From PHET01 sp038202795 (GTDB taxonomy: Bacteria; Actinomycetota; Coriobacteriia; Anaerosomatales; PHET01), in assembly GCA_038202795.1 (NCBI GenBank), contig JBBREQ010000022.1, forward strand, positions 1 to 29,505: a stretch of DNA of 29,505 nucleotides. Direction: 5' to 3'. How positions within the stretch are numbered: the stretch's first letter is position 1; each line of letters opens with the position of its first letter. The notes beneath the pieces were generated by a model, which was given only the letters and a program-made list of their open reading frames with translations, did no database searches and was not told where the DNA came from. Below are positions 14,934 to 23,186 of the stretch, in pieces. The position numbers were made by a program, and so were the translations under genes.

Positions 14934-15792
14934 CGGCGCCCGACCCTTGACCACCAATCGGCTCAAGCGGCTAGGGGGCTACGCACTGGGGCTCGTGCTC
15001 TTCTACGCGCCGTTCGCTCTGTTCATCAAGTTGGTGGCCATGCTCACGCCCGCTTCACCGGCGGGGACATCGGTCTCGGATGTGCACACCGCATGTCTGC
15101 GCATGCCGCTGGGCTGGCTCGTCCAGCCCTGGATGTGGCCGTCACTGGGCGGCAGCCCCATCAGCTGGCTGCCGATACTGGTTCTGCCGCTGGGTGCCGT
15201 GCTCGCCGGGCCGCTGTTCTGTGGGTGGTTGTGCCCGGCAGGAGCGCTCCCGGAGTATCTGGGCAGGTTGGTTCCCGACCGATTCAAGTTCGATTTCAAG
15301 GGTCGCGTGGAGATCGTCCCGCTGCGCTACGGGTTCTTTGTCGGGTTCCTCTTCGCTCCGTTCGTTTCGACAAGCATCTGCTGCTCGTTTTGTAACTTCA
15401 CCCACATGCAAAACATCGTGAGTGCGGTGACCGGCGATGTCTCGGGTCTGCTGTTCTTCACCTCGATGGGTGTTCTCGCCGCCACGATGTGGATCGTCCC
15501 GCTGGGTCTGTTCACCAAGGGCGGCCGCGGCTGGTGTCTGTTCCTGTGTCCCGCGGGCACGACCATGGCGCTGTCTGCGGCGCTCACCCAGCGCTTCGGT
15601 GGGCTGTGGCGGGTGCGCGCGGAGCCACGCACGTGCGCGCACTGCGGCGGCTGTGCCGATGTCTGCCCCATGCGAGCGATTGATGTCGACCCCGAGGAGG
15701 GCACCCGTATCGAGCCGCACCTGTGCATCTCGTGTCTGGACTGCGTGAGTGCCTGCCCATCCGGGTCGATCAAGTACGGGAGGAAGTCATGA
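14926..15792 (+). CDS. NapH/NosR-type membrane iron-sulfur protein
   Basis: A 288-residue polytopic protein with about four to five membrane helices. The paired C-x3-C-P motifs of this family appear as C-G-W-L-C-P-A-G (C99, C103) and C-L-F-L-C-P-A-G (C204, C208), with a third cysteine patch I-C-C-S-F-C (152-156). The C-terminus is a 2[4Fe-4S] ferredoxin: C237/C240/C243/C247 and C267/C270/C273/C277. Such proteins pass electrons between the membrane quinone pool and an extracytoplasmic or cytoplasmic partner. The GTG start overlaps the preceding gene, and the stop overlaps the next ATG (ATGA). No nap, nos or nrf catalytic gene is adjacent, so the acceptor is unknown. Confidence 0.88.
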   Translation: MSSGARPLTTNRLKRLGGYALGLVLFYAPFALFIKLVAMLTPASPAGTSVSDVHTACLRMPLGWLVQPWMWPSLGGSPISWLPILVLPLGAVLAGPLFCGWLCPAGALPEYLGRLVPDRFKFDFKGRVEIVPLRYGFFVGFLFAPFVSTSICCSFCNFTHMQNIVSAVTGDVSGLLFFTSMGVLAATMWIVPLGLFTKGGRGWCLFLCPAGTTMALSAALTQRFGGLWRVRAEPRTCAHCGGCADVCPMRAIDVDPEEGTRIEPHLCISCLDCVSACPSGSIKYGRKS

Positions 15793-16175
15793 GGCTTCCG
15801 GCTCCGCACAAGATTCGCGCGTTCGGCGGTGCGGCGGCGGCGATTGTCGTGGCCGCGGTTCTGACGCGGTCCTGCCCGGGCGGCTGCGGCAGCTGCACGT
15901 CGTGTGCGGCCGCCATCGTCCCCATGGGTGCATCGCTTTCTGTGGTCGGTGCGGTTCTGGCGGTCAACGCACGAGGCGCGTCGAGGGGTTCACGGGCGGG
16001 CAGGCAGGGAGGGAGAACGACCGCCTGCAGGCCTGTGTGTCAGCCTACCGCTTTCCAAACTCCGCAGTCACCTTGCGCAGCTCAACGGGGATGTCGATAT
16101 GCTGCGGGCACTTCTCGACGCAGCGGCGACAGCTCGTACACAGCACAGAGCGGCCGTTGGTCTTGTGGGCATTGA
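15789..16175 (+). CDS. Small membrane protein with a CPGGCGSCTSC cysteine cluster
   Basis: The frame gives 128 residues. The first ~67 look genuine: hydrophobic segments at about 10-27 and 42-60 flank a cysteine cluster C29-P-G-G-C33-G-S-C36-T-S-C39, with ATGA coupling to the membrane ferredoxin gene. Past residue 85 the frame enters the 3' end of the convergent aldo/keto reductase gene and becomes low-complexity and arginine-rich, so the true C-terminus is uncertain. A frameshift or overlap is possible. The four cysteines could bind a metal or Fe-S cluster near the membrane. I know of no family name. Confidence 0.55.
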   Translation: MRLPAPHKIRAFGGAAAAIVVAAVLTRSCPGGCGSCTSCAAAIVPMGASLSVVGAVLAVNARGASRGSRAGRQGGRTTACRPVCQPTAFQTPQSPCAAQRGCRYAAGTSRRSGDSSYTAQSGRWSCGH

Positions 16176-17217
16176 GCTTCGCCGAGGTGCGAGCGAGCTT
16201 CTTGAAGCCGCGCTTGGTCTTGAAGCGGATGTGCCACTGGTTGCTCAGGTGCATGTTGTTGAGCGCGGCGAAGTTGCCCGGGATGTCGACGCCGAAGGGG
16301 CAGGGCATGCAGTACTTGCACGCGGTGCAGGGGACCGCGATCTTCTGGCGGTAGATATCGGCGATTCGTTCCACCGTGGCCTGTTCAGTCTCGGTCAGAC
16401 TGCCCACGCCTGAGCTGTCCGCGCTCGCGCAGTTCTCCTCGACCTGGCGCATCGTGCTCATGCCCGAGAGCACGACCGAGACCTCGGGGCGGTTCCACAG
16501 GAACTGCAACGCCCAATCAACCGGCGTGCGCTCCACGCCGGAGGCGCGCATTACCTCCAGCGCCTCGGCCGGTGGGTTGGCCAGCTGACCGCCCTTGAGC
16601 GGCTCCATGATGACGACCGCGAGACCTTTGGACCCCGCGTACTCGAGCCCTTCGGTGGTCGCCTGGATGCCGGTGTCCATGTAGTTGTACTGGATCTGGG
16701 CGACGTCCCACGGGTGGAAGTCGACAATCTCCTTGAACACCGGCAACGTGTCGTGAAACGAGAAGCCCACGTGGCGCACGAGACCCTGTTCGCGTGCTTT
16801 CTCGAGCCGGTCGACATAGCCGAGGCGCTTGACCTTGTCGAACCCGCCGCGATCGAGCGTGTGCAGAAGGTAGATGTCGAAGTAGTCCGTCTGCAGCCGT
16901 TCGAGCTGGGCGTTCAGGTACTTCTCGAAGTCCTCGGGTTTGCGGCCCAGCGGTGTGGGGAACTTCGTCACGAGCTTCACGCGCTCGCGGTAGCCGTCTT
17001 TGAGCGCTTCGCCCAAGACCTTCTCGGAATCGCCCATGTGGTAGAACCATGCGGTGTCGACGTAGTTGATGCCGGAGTCTATGCCGCGGCGGATGATGCG
17101 AATCGCCTCGTGCTTGTCGACGGCGAGGCGGTTGAAGCGCTTGGTGGGCAGCCGCATCGCCCCAAACCCCAGCGCCGAGACTTCCCAGTTCAGTGAGCCC
17201 ATAAGGCGGTACTTCAT
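16045..17217 (-). CDS. Aldo/keto reductase with C-terminal 2[4Fe-4S] ferredoxin domain
   Basis: A 390-residue fusion. Residues 1-290 form an AKR barrel with D54, Y59, K85 and H119 as the expected tetrad (D-T-A-W-F-Y, V-T-K-F, L-L-H-T). Residues 297-370 carry two cluster motifs, C297-T-A-C300-K-Y-C303-M-P-C306-P and C360-T-S-C363-R-R-C366-V-E-K-C370-P. This architecture is common in anaerobes, where the clusters could exchange electrons with ferredoxin while the barrel works on a carbonyl substrate, which remains unidentified. AGGAAAG precedes the ATG on the minus strand. Its 3' end overlaps the small cysteine-cluster gene by about 130 bp. Confidence 0.9.
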   Translation of the reverse strand: MKYRLMGSLNWEVSALGFGAMRLPTKRFNRLAVDKHEAIRIIRRGIDSGINYVDTAWFYHMGDSEKVLGEALKDGYRERVKLVTKFPTPLGRKPEDFEKYLNAQLERLQTDYFDIYLLHTLDRGGFDKVKRLGYVDRLEKAREQGLVRHVGFSFHDTLPVFKEIVDFHPWDVAQIQYNYMDTGIQATTEGLEYAGSKGLAVVIMEPLKGGQLANPPAEALEVMRASGVERTPVDWALQFLWNRPEVSVVLSGMSTMRQVEENCASADSSGVGSLTETEQATVERIADIYRQKIAVPCTACKYCMPCPFGVDIPGNFAALNNMHLSNQWHIRFKTKRGFKKLARTSAKLNAHKTNGRSVLCTSCRRCVEKCPQHIDIPVELRKVTAEFGKR

Positions 17218-17329
17218 TGCGCCATCTTTCCTCGGTGAACGTACGCCACGAGTGTGGCGAATCGGGGCGCCCGAGACAACGCGTGGTGCGAATCACCCAG
17301 TGGCCCGGCTCCGGGGGCCCTGATGATGC

Positions 17330-17965
17330 TCACTGCTCTGATACCGACAACTCCCACAGATAGAGCGATGCCACCGAGCCGTACGGCGAATAGCGCTTGC
17401 GGTAGCGGGCGAACTGCTCTTTGGTGAGCGACGTGTGCCCGTAGAGGCGCATCATGCCGCGTCGGATCGCCAGGTCGTCGAAGCTGAGTACGTCCGGGCG
17501 CTGGAGCGAGAAGATCAGGATCATCTCGGCAGTCCAGACGCCGATACCCGGCCAGGCCTTCAGGGCGCAGATGACCTCGTCGTCGCTCATCGTTTGGAGC
17601 GCCGCGAGGTCCAGCTGCCCGCTCGCGACGGCGTGACTGATACCCGAGATGTAGCCGGCTTTGCGCATCGAGATGCCGCACTGCTGGATCGCCTCGACCT
17701 CGGCGGCCGCAAGGGATGCGGGCGTCAGCTCGAAGCGCCCGGTCAGACGGCCCCAGATCGTCTTCGCAGCCGCCGAGGAGATCTGCTGATCGACGATGCA
17801 GTTGACCAGAGCGGTGAACACATCGGGGGTCACACGGCGCTCAAGATGCCCGATCCGCTCGATGGCGCTGCCCAGACGCTTGTCCCTCGCGCTCAAGTGG
17901 CTTATCTCCCGTGCTCCGTACGGGAAGCAGTTGCGACGGCTCTGTGTGCGATCACCTGGTACCAC
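17330..17965 (-). CDS. AlkA-type DNA-3-methyladenine glycosylase
   Basis: A 211-residue base-excision repair enzyme of the helix-hairpin-helix superfamily. The region V-D-Q-Q-I-S near residue 60 is typical. The HhH motif is W-P-G-I-G-V-W-T-A at 138-146, and the catalytic aspartate lies in the S-F-D-D-L-A-I-R-R segment (D163/D164). It lacks the N-terminal AlkA domain of E. coli, so it is a compact form. The GTG at 17965 is preferred because AGGAGGG lies seven bases upstream. A further in-frame GTG at 18034 would add 23 residues of poor composition. It is expected to remove alkylated purines, and shows no link to neighbours. Confidence 0.85.
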   Translation of the reverse strand: MVPGDRTQSRRNCFPYGAREISHLSARDKRLGSAIERIGHLERRVTPDVFTALVNCIVDQQISSAAAKTIWGRLTGRFELTPASLAAAEVEAIQQCGISMRKAGYISGISHAVASGQLDLAALQTMSDDEVICALKAWPGIGVWTAEMILIFSLQRPDVLSFDDLAIRRGMMRLYGHTSLTKEQFARYRKRYSPYGSVASLYLWELSVSEQ

Positions 17966-18170
17966 GTGCCTGGCCCTCCTCGGTGATGAGTCTGTGCTTG
18001 GCTTGACTATCGCTTGTTGGGTCGCAGAATGCACTCCCCGAAGCGAAGGTGGCCAGCGGCCTCACCTCCCCTGGAGCCCGTAGGGCTGCTACACTGCAGC
18101 GCAGGGTAAGGAGTCTCAGGGCTCTCCTTGGGACCGTACGCGGCCGGCACCGCACACCGGAGTCCACACG

Positions 18171-18830
18171 ATGGAATCGTCGACACTGCACTCCAACGAG
18201 GACGATATCGCTTCTGCGGTAGTCCGACATCAGGAGGCACATGGGGCGCCCCATGTGCCCGCGTCTTCCGTGCGCATGTCTCTGATCGATGAGGTCTACG
18301 CGCGCTCGGGAGTCAACGTCCGCACGTGCTACCAATGTGGCAAGTGCTCGGCCGGATGCCCCATGATGGGCGAGATGGCGGTACGTCCGCACGTGGTGAT
18401 GCACCTCGTGCAGCGCAACCAGCGCGCAGAGGCCCTCTCCTGTGACGGCATCTGGCTGTGTCTGTCGTGCGAGACCTGCAGCGCCCGCTGCCCCAAGTCC
18501 GCCGATCCCGCCCGCGTCATCGACACGCTGCGCGAGATGGCTACCGAGACCAACCCGGGCCTCGCCCCGCGGGCGATCGGCGCATTCAACAAGACGTTCC
18601 TCGACCAGATCAGAAGCAAGGGACGCATGTCCGAGGTCGGTCTGGCGATGCAGTTCAACCTGCGATCCGGACGCCTATTGCAGGATGCGACTTCGATGCC
18701 GGCCCTGGTGAGCCGCGGCAAACTCAAGATCAATCCTCCCTCGATGCGGGACATCGACGATGTGCGGCGCATCTTCGCAAACGTCGAGGCAGCCACGCGC
18801 GATGCACGCTCCAAGGGAGGCTACCGATGA
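18171..18830 (+). CDS. hdrC: Heterodisulfide reductase-like subunit C
   Basis: A 219-residue iron-sulfur subunit with two [4Fe-4S] motifs, C53-Y-Q-C56-G-K-C59-S-A-G-C63-P and C97-L-S-C100-E-T-C103-S-A-R-C107-P, as in HdrC. It should wire HdrA to HdrB. It is the first gene of the seven-gene hdr-flx operon. The ATG at 18171 follows GGAG nine bases upstream. A second in-frame ATG at 18276 would start exactly at the conserved domain, leaving 35 variable residues, and a 20-bp palindrome lies between the two. The C-terminal ~90 residues are a helical extension. ATGA overlap with hdrB. Confidence 0.93.
   Translation: MESSTLHSNEDDIASAVVRHQEAHGAPHVPASSVRMSLIDEVYARSGVNVRTCYQCGKCSAGCPMMGEMAVRPHVVMHLVQRNQRAEALSCDGIWLCLSCETCSARCPKSADPARVIDTLREMATETNPGLAPRAIGAFNKTFLDQIRSKGRMSEVGLAMQFNLRSGRLLQDATSMPALVSRGKLKINPPSMRDIDDVRRIFANVEAATRDARSKGGYR
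18238..18257. repeat. 20-bp perfect palindrome near the start of hdrC
   Basis: CACATGGGGC is followed directly by its exact reverse complement, GCCCCATGTG. It sits 70 bases inside the annotated hdrC, immediately after an AGGAGG and upstream of the in-frame GTG (18255) and ATG (18276). It could be an operator, an RNA hairpin affecting the operon leader, or coincidence within the unconserved N-terminal codons. If hdrC actually starts at 18276, it lies in the 5' untranslated region. Confidence 0.5.
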
Positions 18831-19768
18831 GTCTGGCCTACTATCCCGGCTGTTCGTTGCATGGCACCGCGCGTGAGTTCGATGAGAGCATGCGAGCGGT
18901 CGCCGACGCGCTGGGCATCGAGATGACCGAGATCGACGACTGGTCCTGTTGCGGCGCAAGCTCCGCCCACAGCTCCAATCACCTCCTGGGTGTCGCGCTC
19001 GCCGCCCGTAACCTGGCGCTCGCCGAGGCCGAGGGCCGGGATGCCGTGGTCGCGCCATGCGCAGCGTGCTTCTCGCGCCTCGCGATGGCTCGCCAAGAGG
19101 TTGCCGAGGATGAGGAACTCGCGGCCTCGCTGCCCGGCATCCTCGAGCGTCCGTTCGACAACACCGTTGACGTGCTCAACGTGGTGCAGCTCCTGCTCCC
19201 GTACGCGGAGTCGATCCGCGAGCTGGTCGCAGACGGACCGGGCTTCTCGGCAGTGGGACAGATGAAGGTCGCCTCCTACTACGGGTGTCTGCTGGTACGC
19301 CCCGTGGGGGTCGCTGGTGCGGACGACACCGAGGTGCCCACCACCATGGAGCAGGTCGCGTCCGCGTGTGGAGCACAACCGGTCGCCTGGAACATGGCGG
19401 TCGAGTGCTGTGGCGGGAGCCTTTCGATGTCACGCACGTCATCGGTCGTGCGGCTGGGCCGTGCGATCATCGACGATGCGCGGCGCGCGGGTGCCGATGC
19501 GATCGTGGTGGCGTGCCCCATGTGCCACGCCAATCTCGACTTCCGCCAGGTCGCGCGCGCCGAGGACGGCGGGACGGTGCCGGTGATCTATCTCACGCAG
19601 CTTGTGGGCCTTGCCCTGGGAATCGATGCCGAGAAGCTCGGTCTCAACCGCCACTTCGTCGACACGAGCCCACTTCTGGTAGAGCTGGCCGATCGCGCTA
19701 CGAGCGCGGAGGCGGACGCAGCGGCCAAGGCGGCGGCGAAGGCCACGCGTGCAGGGGCGGTGGTCTAG
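18827..19768 (+). CDS. hdrB: Heterodisulfide reductase-like subunit B
   Basis: A 313-residue subunit with two complete CCG domains. The first is C9, C41-C42, C78-x-x-C81, and the second is C154, C194-C195, C230-x-x-C233. In HdrB these sequences bind two noncubane [4Fe-4S] clusters that cleave disulfides (CoM-S-S-CoB in methanogens). In bacteria lacking those coenzymes the acceptor is another thiol carrier, still unknown here. All ligands are intact, so disulfide chemistry is likely retained. The frame is open further upstream, but the ATG overlapping the hdrC stop (ATGA, after GGGAGG) fits the protein start Y-Y-P-G-C-S-L. The C-terminal ~25 residues are alanine-rich. Confidence 0.95.
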   Translation: MSLAYYPGCSLHGTAREFDESMRAVADALGIEMTEIDDWSCCGASSAHSSNHLLGVALAARNLALAEAEGRDAVVAPCAACFSRLAMARQEVAEDEELAASLPGILERPFDNTVDVLNVVQLLLPYAESIRELVADGPGFSAVGQMKVASYYGCLLVRPVGVAGADDTEVPTTMEQVASACGAQPVAWNMAVECCGGSLSMSRTSSVVRLGRAIIDDARRAGADAIVVACPMCHANLDFRQVARAEDGGTVPVIYLTQLVGLALGIDAEKLGLNRHFVDTSPLLVELADRATSAEADAAAKAAAKATRAGAVV

Positions 19769-21793
19769 ATGGCGCGCATCGGCGTGTTCGTGTGCCACTG
19801 TGGAGAGAACATCTCGCGTACGGTCGACTGCTCGGGAGTCGCCAAGGCGCTTGCGGATCACCCAGGCGTTGCAGTCAGCATGGACTACAAGTACATGTGC
19901 TCCGATCCCGGCCAGAATCTGGTGAAGCAGGCGATCGAGGAGCACGCTCTCACGGGAGTGGTTGTCGCCGCCTGCTCTCCGCACATGCACGAGAAGACGT
20001 TCAGGCGAGCGGCCTCGCAGGCGGGCCTCAACCCGTTCGTCGTGGAGATGGCCAACGTCCGGGAGCAGTGCTCGTGGGTACACGAGGCAGGTCCCGCGAC
20101 CGACGCCAAGGCGATCGACATCGTTCGGACCATCGTCGAGAAGGTGAAGAACAACGCACCGCTCGAGACGGTCCGCATTCCTCTGACCAAACGTGCGTTG
20201 GTGATCGGCGGCGGCATCGCGGGTATCCAGGCGGCACTCGACATAGCCGACGGAGGAGCGGAGGTGGTGCTCGTCGAGAAGGAACCCTCCATCGGCGGGC
20301 ATATGAGCCAGCTTTCCGAGACGTTCCCCACACTCGATTGCTCGCAGTGCATCCTCACGCCACGGATGGTCGAGGTCTATCAGCACCCCCGCATCACGCT
20401 CTACACCCACAGCGAGATAGAGGCAGTAGACGGCTACATCGGCAACTTCCACGTCACGGTTCGCAAGAAGGCGCGCAGCGTCGACGAGCGGCTGTGCACC
20501 GGCTGTGGAGACTGCCAAGCTGCCTGTCCCAACCGCAAAATCCCCAGCGAGTTCGACGCGGAGCTGGGCACACGCCCGGCCATCTACGTGCCGTTCCCCC
20601 AGGCGGTCCCCAACATCCCCGTGCTCGACCGCGAGAACTGCACGTTGTTCAAGGGCCGCGCCAAGGGCCGCGAGAAGGACCTGTGCGGCAAGTGCAAAGA
20701 GGCGTGTTTGCGCAGCGCAATCGATTACGAGCAGCAAGACGAACTCATCGACGAGAAGGTCGGTGCGATAGTGATCGCAACCGGCTTCAAGCTCTACACC
20801 ATCGGACGCGAGCAGCCTGAGGGCCTGTCCGGCTACCCCGAGTACAACTACGGCGAGATACCCGACGTCATCTCCGGTCTGCAGTTCGAGCGGCTCGCGA
20901 GTGCGAGCGGGCCCACAGGAGGCCGCATCGTTCGGCCCAGCGATGGCACCGTGCCCAAGCGCGTCGTGTTCCTGCAGTGCATAGGAAGCCGCGATCCCGA
21001 GAAGGGCATCAGCTACTGTTCGAAGATCTGCTGCATGTACGCTGCCAAACACACGATGCTCTACCGCCACAAGGTCCACGATGGCCAGGCCACGGTCTTT
21101 TACATGGACATCCGTACGGCGGGCAAGGGCTATGAGGAGTTCGTTCGGCGCGCGATCGAAGAGGACGGTGCCGACTACATCCGTGGCCGGGTGAGCCGCA
21201 TGTACCGCGACGGCGACACGGTCAAGGTCGTCGGCTACGACACGCTCGCCGGTGAGCCAGCGATCCTCGATGCCGACATGGTGGTGCTGTGCACCGCTAT
21301 CCGCCCCCACAAGGGCAACAAGAACCTCGGCCGCAAGCTTTCGGTCACCTACGACCAGTACGGTTTCATCTCCTCTGCGCACCCCAAGTTGCGCCCCGTC
21401 GAGACCACTACCGCCGGGGTGTTCGTCGCAGGTGCGTGCATGAGCCCCAGCGACATCCCCGATTCGATCGCCTCAGCCAGCGCCGCAGCGAGCAAAGTGC
21501 TCGGCATGTTCAGCGGCGATGAACTCGAGCGCGAACCCACGGTGGCCATCGTGAATGAGCGCACCTGCATCGGCTGCTTCAACTGCGAAAAGGTCTGCCC
21601 GTACGGCGCTATCGAGCATATCGACGTGTGCAACCGGGACAACGAGATCTGCGGGCACGTGGCGCGCGTTCTGCCGGGCGTCTGCCAAGGGTGCGGGACG
21701 TGTGTGGCCACCTGCCCGAGCAAGAGCGTCGAGCTGCAGGGATTCACCGACGAGCAGATATTCGCCGAGATCAATGCGTTGCTGACCTGGTGA
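19769..21793 (+). CDS. hdrA: Heterodisulfide reductase-like subunit A (bifurcating flavoprotein)
   Basis: A 674-residue flavin/iron-sulfur subunit. An N-terminal domain with C9, C11 and C21 precedes the FAD-binding G-G-G-I-A-G at 147-152. The HdrA-specific D-C-S-Q-C-I-L-T-P segment lies at 190-198 and a cluster motif at C243/C246/C249/C253. A thioredoxin-reductase-like fold continues to about 580, ending in A-G-A-C. Two C-terminal ferredoxin motifs lie at 600-610 and 639-649. In well-studied complexes HdrA's FAD bifurcates electrons between ferredoxin and HdrBC. It starts immediately after the hdrB stop codon (TAG-ATG), and flxD overlaps or follows its end. No selenocysteine codon is used here. 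Confidence 0.95.
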   Translation: MARIGVFVCHCGENISRTVDCSGVAKALADHPGVAVSMDYKYMCSDPGQNLVKQAIEEHALTGVVVAACSPHMHEKTFRRAASQAGLNPFVVEMANVREQCSWVHEAGPATDAKAIDIVRTIVEKVKNNAPLETVRIPLTKRALVIGGGIAGIQAALDIADGGAEVVLVEKEPSIGGHMSQLSETFPTLDCSQCILTPRMVEVYQHPRITLYTHSEIEAVDGYIGNFHVTVRKKARSVDERLCTGCGDCQAACPNRKIPSEFDAELGTRPAIYVPFPQAVPNIPVLDRENCTLFKGRAKGREKDLCGKCKEACLRSAIDYEQQDELIDEKVGAIVIATGFKLYTIGREQPEGLSGYPEYNYGEIPDVISGLQFERLASASGPTGGRIVRPSDGTVPKRVVFLQCIGSRDPEKGISYCSKICCMYAAKHTMLYRHKVHDGQATVFYMDIRTAGKGYEEFVRRAIEEDGADYIRGRVSRMYRDGDTVKVVGYDTLAGEPAILDADMVVLCTAIRPHKGNKNLGRKLSVTYDQYGFISSAHPKLRPVETTTAGVFVAGACMSPSDIPDSIASASAAASKVLGMFSGDELEREPTVAIVNERTCIGCFNCEKVCPYGAIEHIDVCNRDNEICGHVARVLPGVCQGCGTCVATCPSKSVELQGFTDEQIFAEINALLTW

Positions 21794-21798
21794 GTGAG

Positions 21799-22317
21799 AT
21801 GACTGAGCCGACCACGGAGTTCGAACCGCGCATCACGGCGTTCGTCTGCAACTGGTGCACCTACACCGGGGCCGACATGGCCGGCACGAGCCGCATGCAG
21901 ATGGCGAGCAACGTGCGGATCATCCGCCTGCCGTGCACCGGCCGTATCGACGCGCTCTTCATCATCAAGGCGTTCGAGCGCGGGGCCGACGGCGTGATCG
22001 TGAGTGGATGTCATCCGGCGGACTGCCACTACACCGCCGGCAACTACCACGCTCGCCGGCGCTTCATCGTATTTCGCGAGCTGCTCAGCTTCATGGGCAT
22101 TAGCAACGAGCGCGTCATATTCTCGTGGGTCTCGGCGGGCGAGGGGGCCAAGTGGCGCGAGGTGGTCAACGAGACCGTCGAGCGCGTTCGCGCGTTGGGG
22201 CCTTTCACGGCCTACCACGAGCTCGCCAGTCGCCAGATGGTCGGCGGTGCCTACGAGACCGAGGTCGAGCTGCCCGACGTGCGTGAGGCTCCGGCCGAGG
22301 CGGGAGGTGCCTCATGA
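21799..22317 (+). CDS. flxD: MvhD/FlxD-type electron-transfer subunit
   Basis: A 172-residue [2Fe-2S] protein of the MvhD family. Ligand candidates are C17-N-W-C20, P-C46-T-G-R and G-C71-H-P-A-D-C76-H-Y followed by the conserved G-N-Y motif. In MvhADG and Flx complexes this subunit passes electrons from the hydrogenase or flavin reductase into HdrA. An in-frame GTG at 21790 would overlap the hdrA stop (GTGA) and add three residues; either start is possible. The C-terminal region after about 120 is longer and more variable. It overlaps flxC by four bases. Confidence 0.92.
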   Translation: MTEPTTEFEPRITAFVCNWCTYTGADMAGTSRMQMASNVRIIRLPCTGRIDALFIIKAFERGADGVIVSGCHPADCHYTAGNYHARRRFIVFRELLSFMGISNERVIFSWVSAGEGAKWREVVNETVERVRALGPFTAYHELASRQMVGGAYETEVELPDVREAPAEAGGAS

Positions 22318-23186
22318 CCGAGCTGCAGGATCTCGCACGCAAGCTGCTTGAGGACGGCACGGTCGCCGTGGTGATCGGCTGGGAAGAGGGCCGACGCGGG
22401 CCGCGCCCCGTGAGTATCACCGAGCCCGATGACACCGAGCGGTTGGTCTTCAATGCCCGCTGCGTGCACAACCTTGCCACCTACCTCGACCCGCGACGCT
22501 CGCAGGTCAGGAAGCTGGGCAAGCCGGCAATCGTCGTGAAGGGTTGCGACACCAAGGCCGTGGCCGGCCTGCTCCGCGAAGCGCAGTTCAAGCGGGAGGA
22601 CGTGGTGCTTATCGGTATGCACTGTGGGGGCGTGGTCACAGATCCTGCCGAGCAGACCGAGGTGACCGCCGAGACCGTTGCGCCGCGATGCGCAGGGTGC
22701 GACGTGCGCGAACCGCACCGCACCGACTACGTGCTTGGAGAGGCGCGCGTCGAGCCGCCCCAGAACACCAGCATCGACGAGCGCGTGGCGGCCCTCGACG
22801 CGATGACCGCCGACGAACGCTTCGAATACTGGGCGACCCAGATGGAGAAGTGTGTTCGCTGCTACGCGTGCCGGCAGGCCTGTCCTCTGTGCGTCTGCGA
22901 TGTGTGCGTGGCGGACAAGACCGTCCCCCAGTGGATCGAGCGCGCACCGCATGCGCGCGGCAACATGTCGTGGCACCTCGTTCGGGCGATGCACCTTGCC
23001 GGACGCTGCGTGGGATGCGGCGAATGCGAGCGCGCCTGCCCCATGGACATCCCGCTCACCCTGCTCAACCGCAAGATGCAGCAGGTCGTGGCAGAGAGCT
23101 TCGAGTACCACGTGAGCGACGACCCCGAGGTCGTCTCTCCCATCGGCGCGTTTCGAGACGACGATCACGAGGACTTCATCTTATGA
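22314..23186 (+). CDS. flxC: FlxC-type iron-sulfur subunit
   Basis: A 290-residue subunit. The N-terminal half resembles the FrhB/FdhB N-terminal fold, with cysteines at 50, 78, 104, 126 and 129 (R-C-A-G-C-D). The C-terminal half holds two ferredoxin motifs, C180/C183/C186/C190 and C232/C235/C238/C242, with extra cysteines in P-L-C-V-C-D-V-C. The assignment rests on its position between flxD and flxB, the same order as in described FlxABCD-HdrABC clusters, and on cluster content. It probably relays electrons between FlxAB and FlxD-HdrA. ATGA overlaps both neighbours. Confidence 0.85.
   Translation: MTELQDLARKLLEDGTVAVVIGWEEGRRGPRPVSITEPDDTERLVFNARCVHNLATYLDPRRSQVRKLGKPAIVVKGCDTKAVAGLLREAQFKREDVVLIGMHCGGVVTDPAEQTEVTAETVAPRCAGCDVREPHRTDYVLGEARVEPPQNTSIDERVAALDAMTADERFEYWATQMEKCVRCYACRQACPLCVCDVCVADKTVPQWIERAPHARGNMSWHLVRAMHLAGRCVGCGECERACPMDIPLTLLNRKMQQVVAESFEYHVSDDPEVVSPIGAFRDDDHEDFIL

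Noticed and set aside
17302..17319. GGCCC-N8-GGGCC hairpin after the DNA glycosylase as a terminator
   Set aside because: Stem and loop are possible, but there is no T tract and GC-rich symmetry is frequent in this DNA.
18458..18826. N-terminal extension of hdrB by 123 codons
   Set aside because: The open frame runs back inside hdrC in another frame. HdrB homologues begin at the Y-Y-P-G-C-S motif, and the ATGA overlap at 18827 is the natural start.
19439..21382. 647-residue open frame on the minus strand opposite hdrB/hdrA
   Set aside because: High-GC shadow of hdrB and hdrA, whose protein families and cofactor motifs are unmistakable; the antisense product has no recognisable domain.
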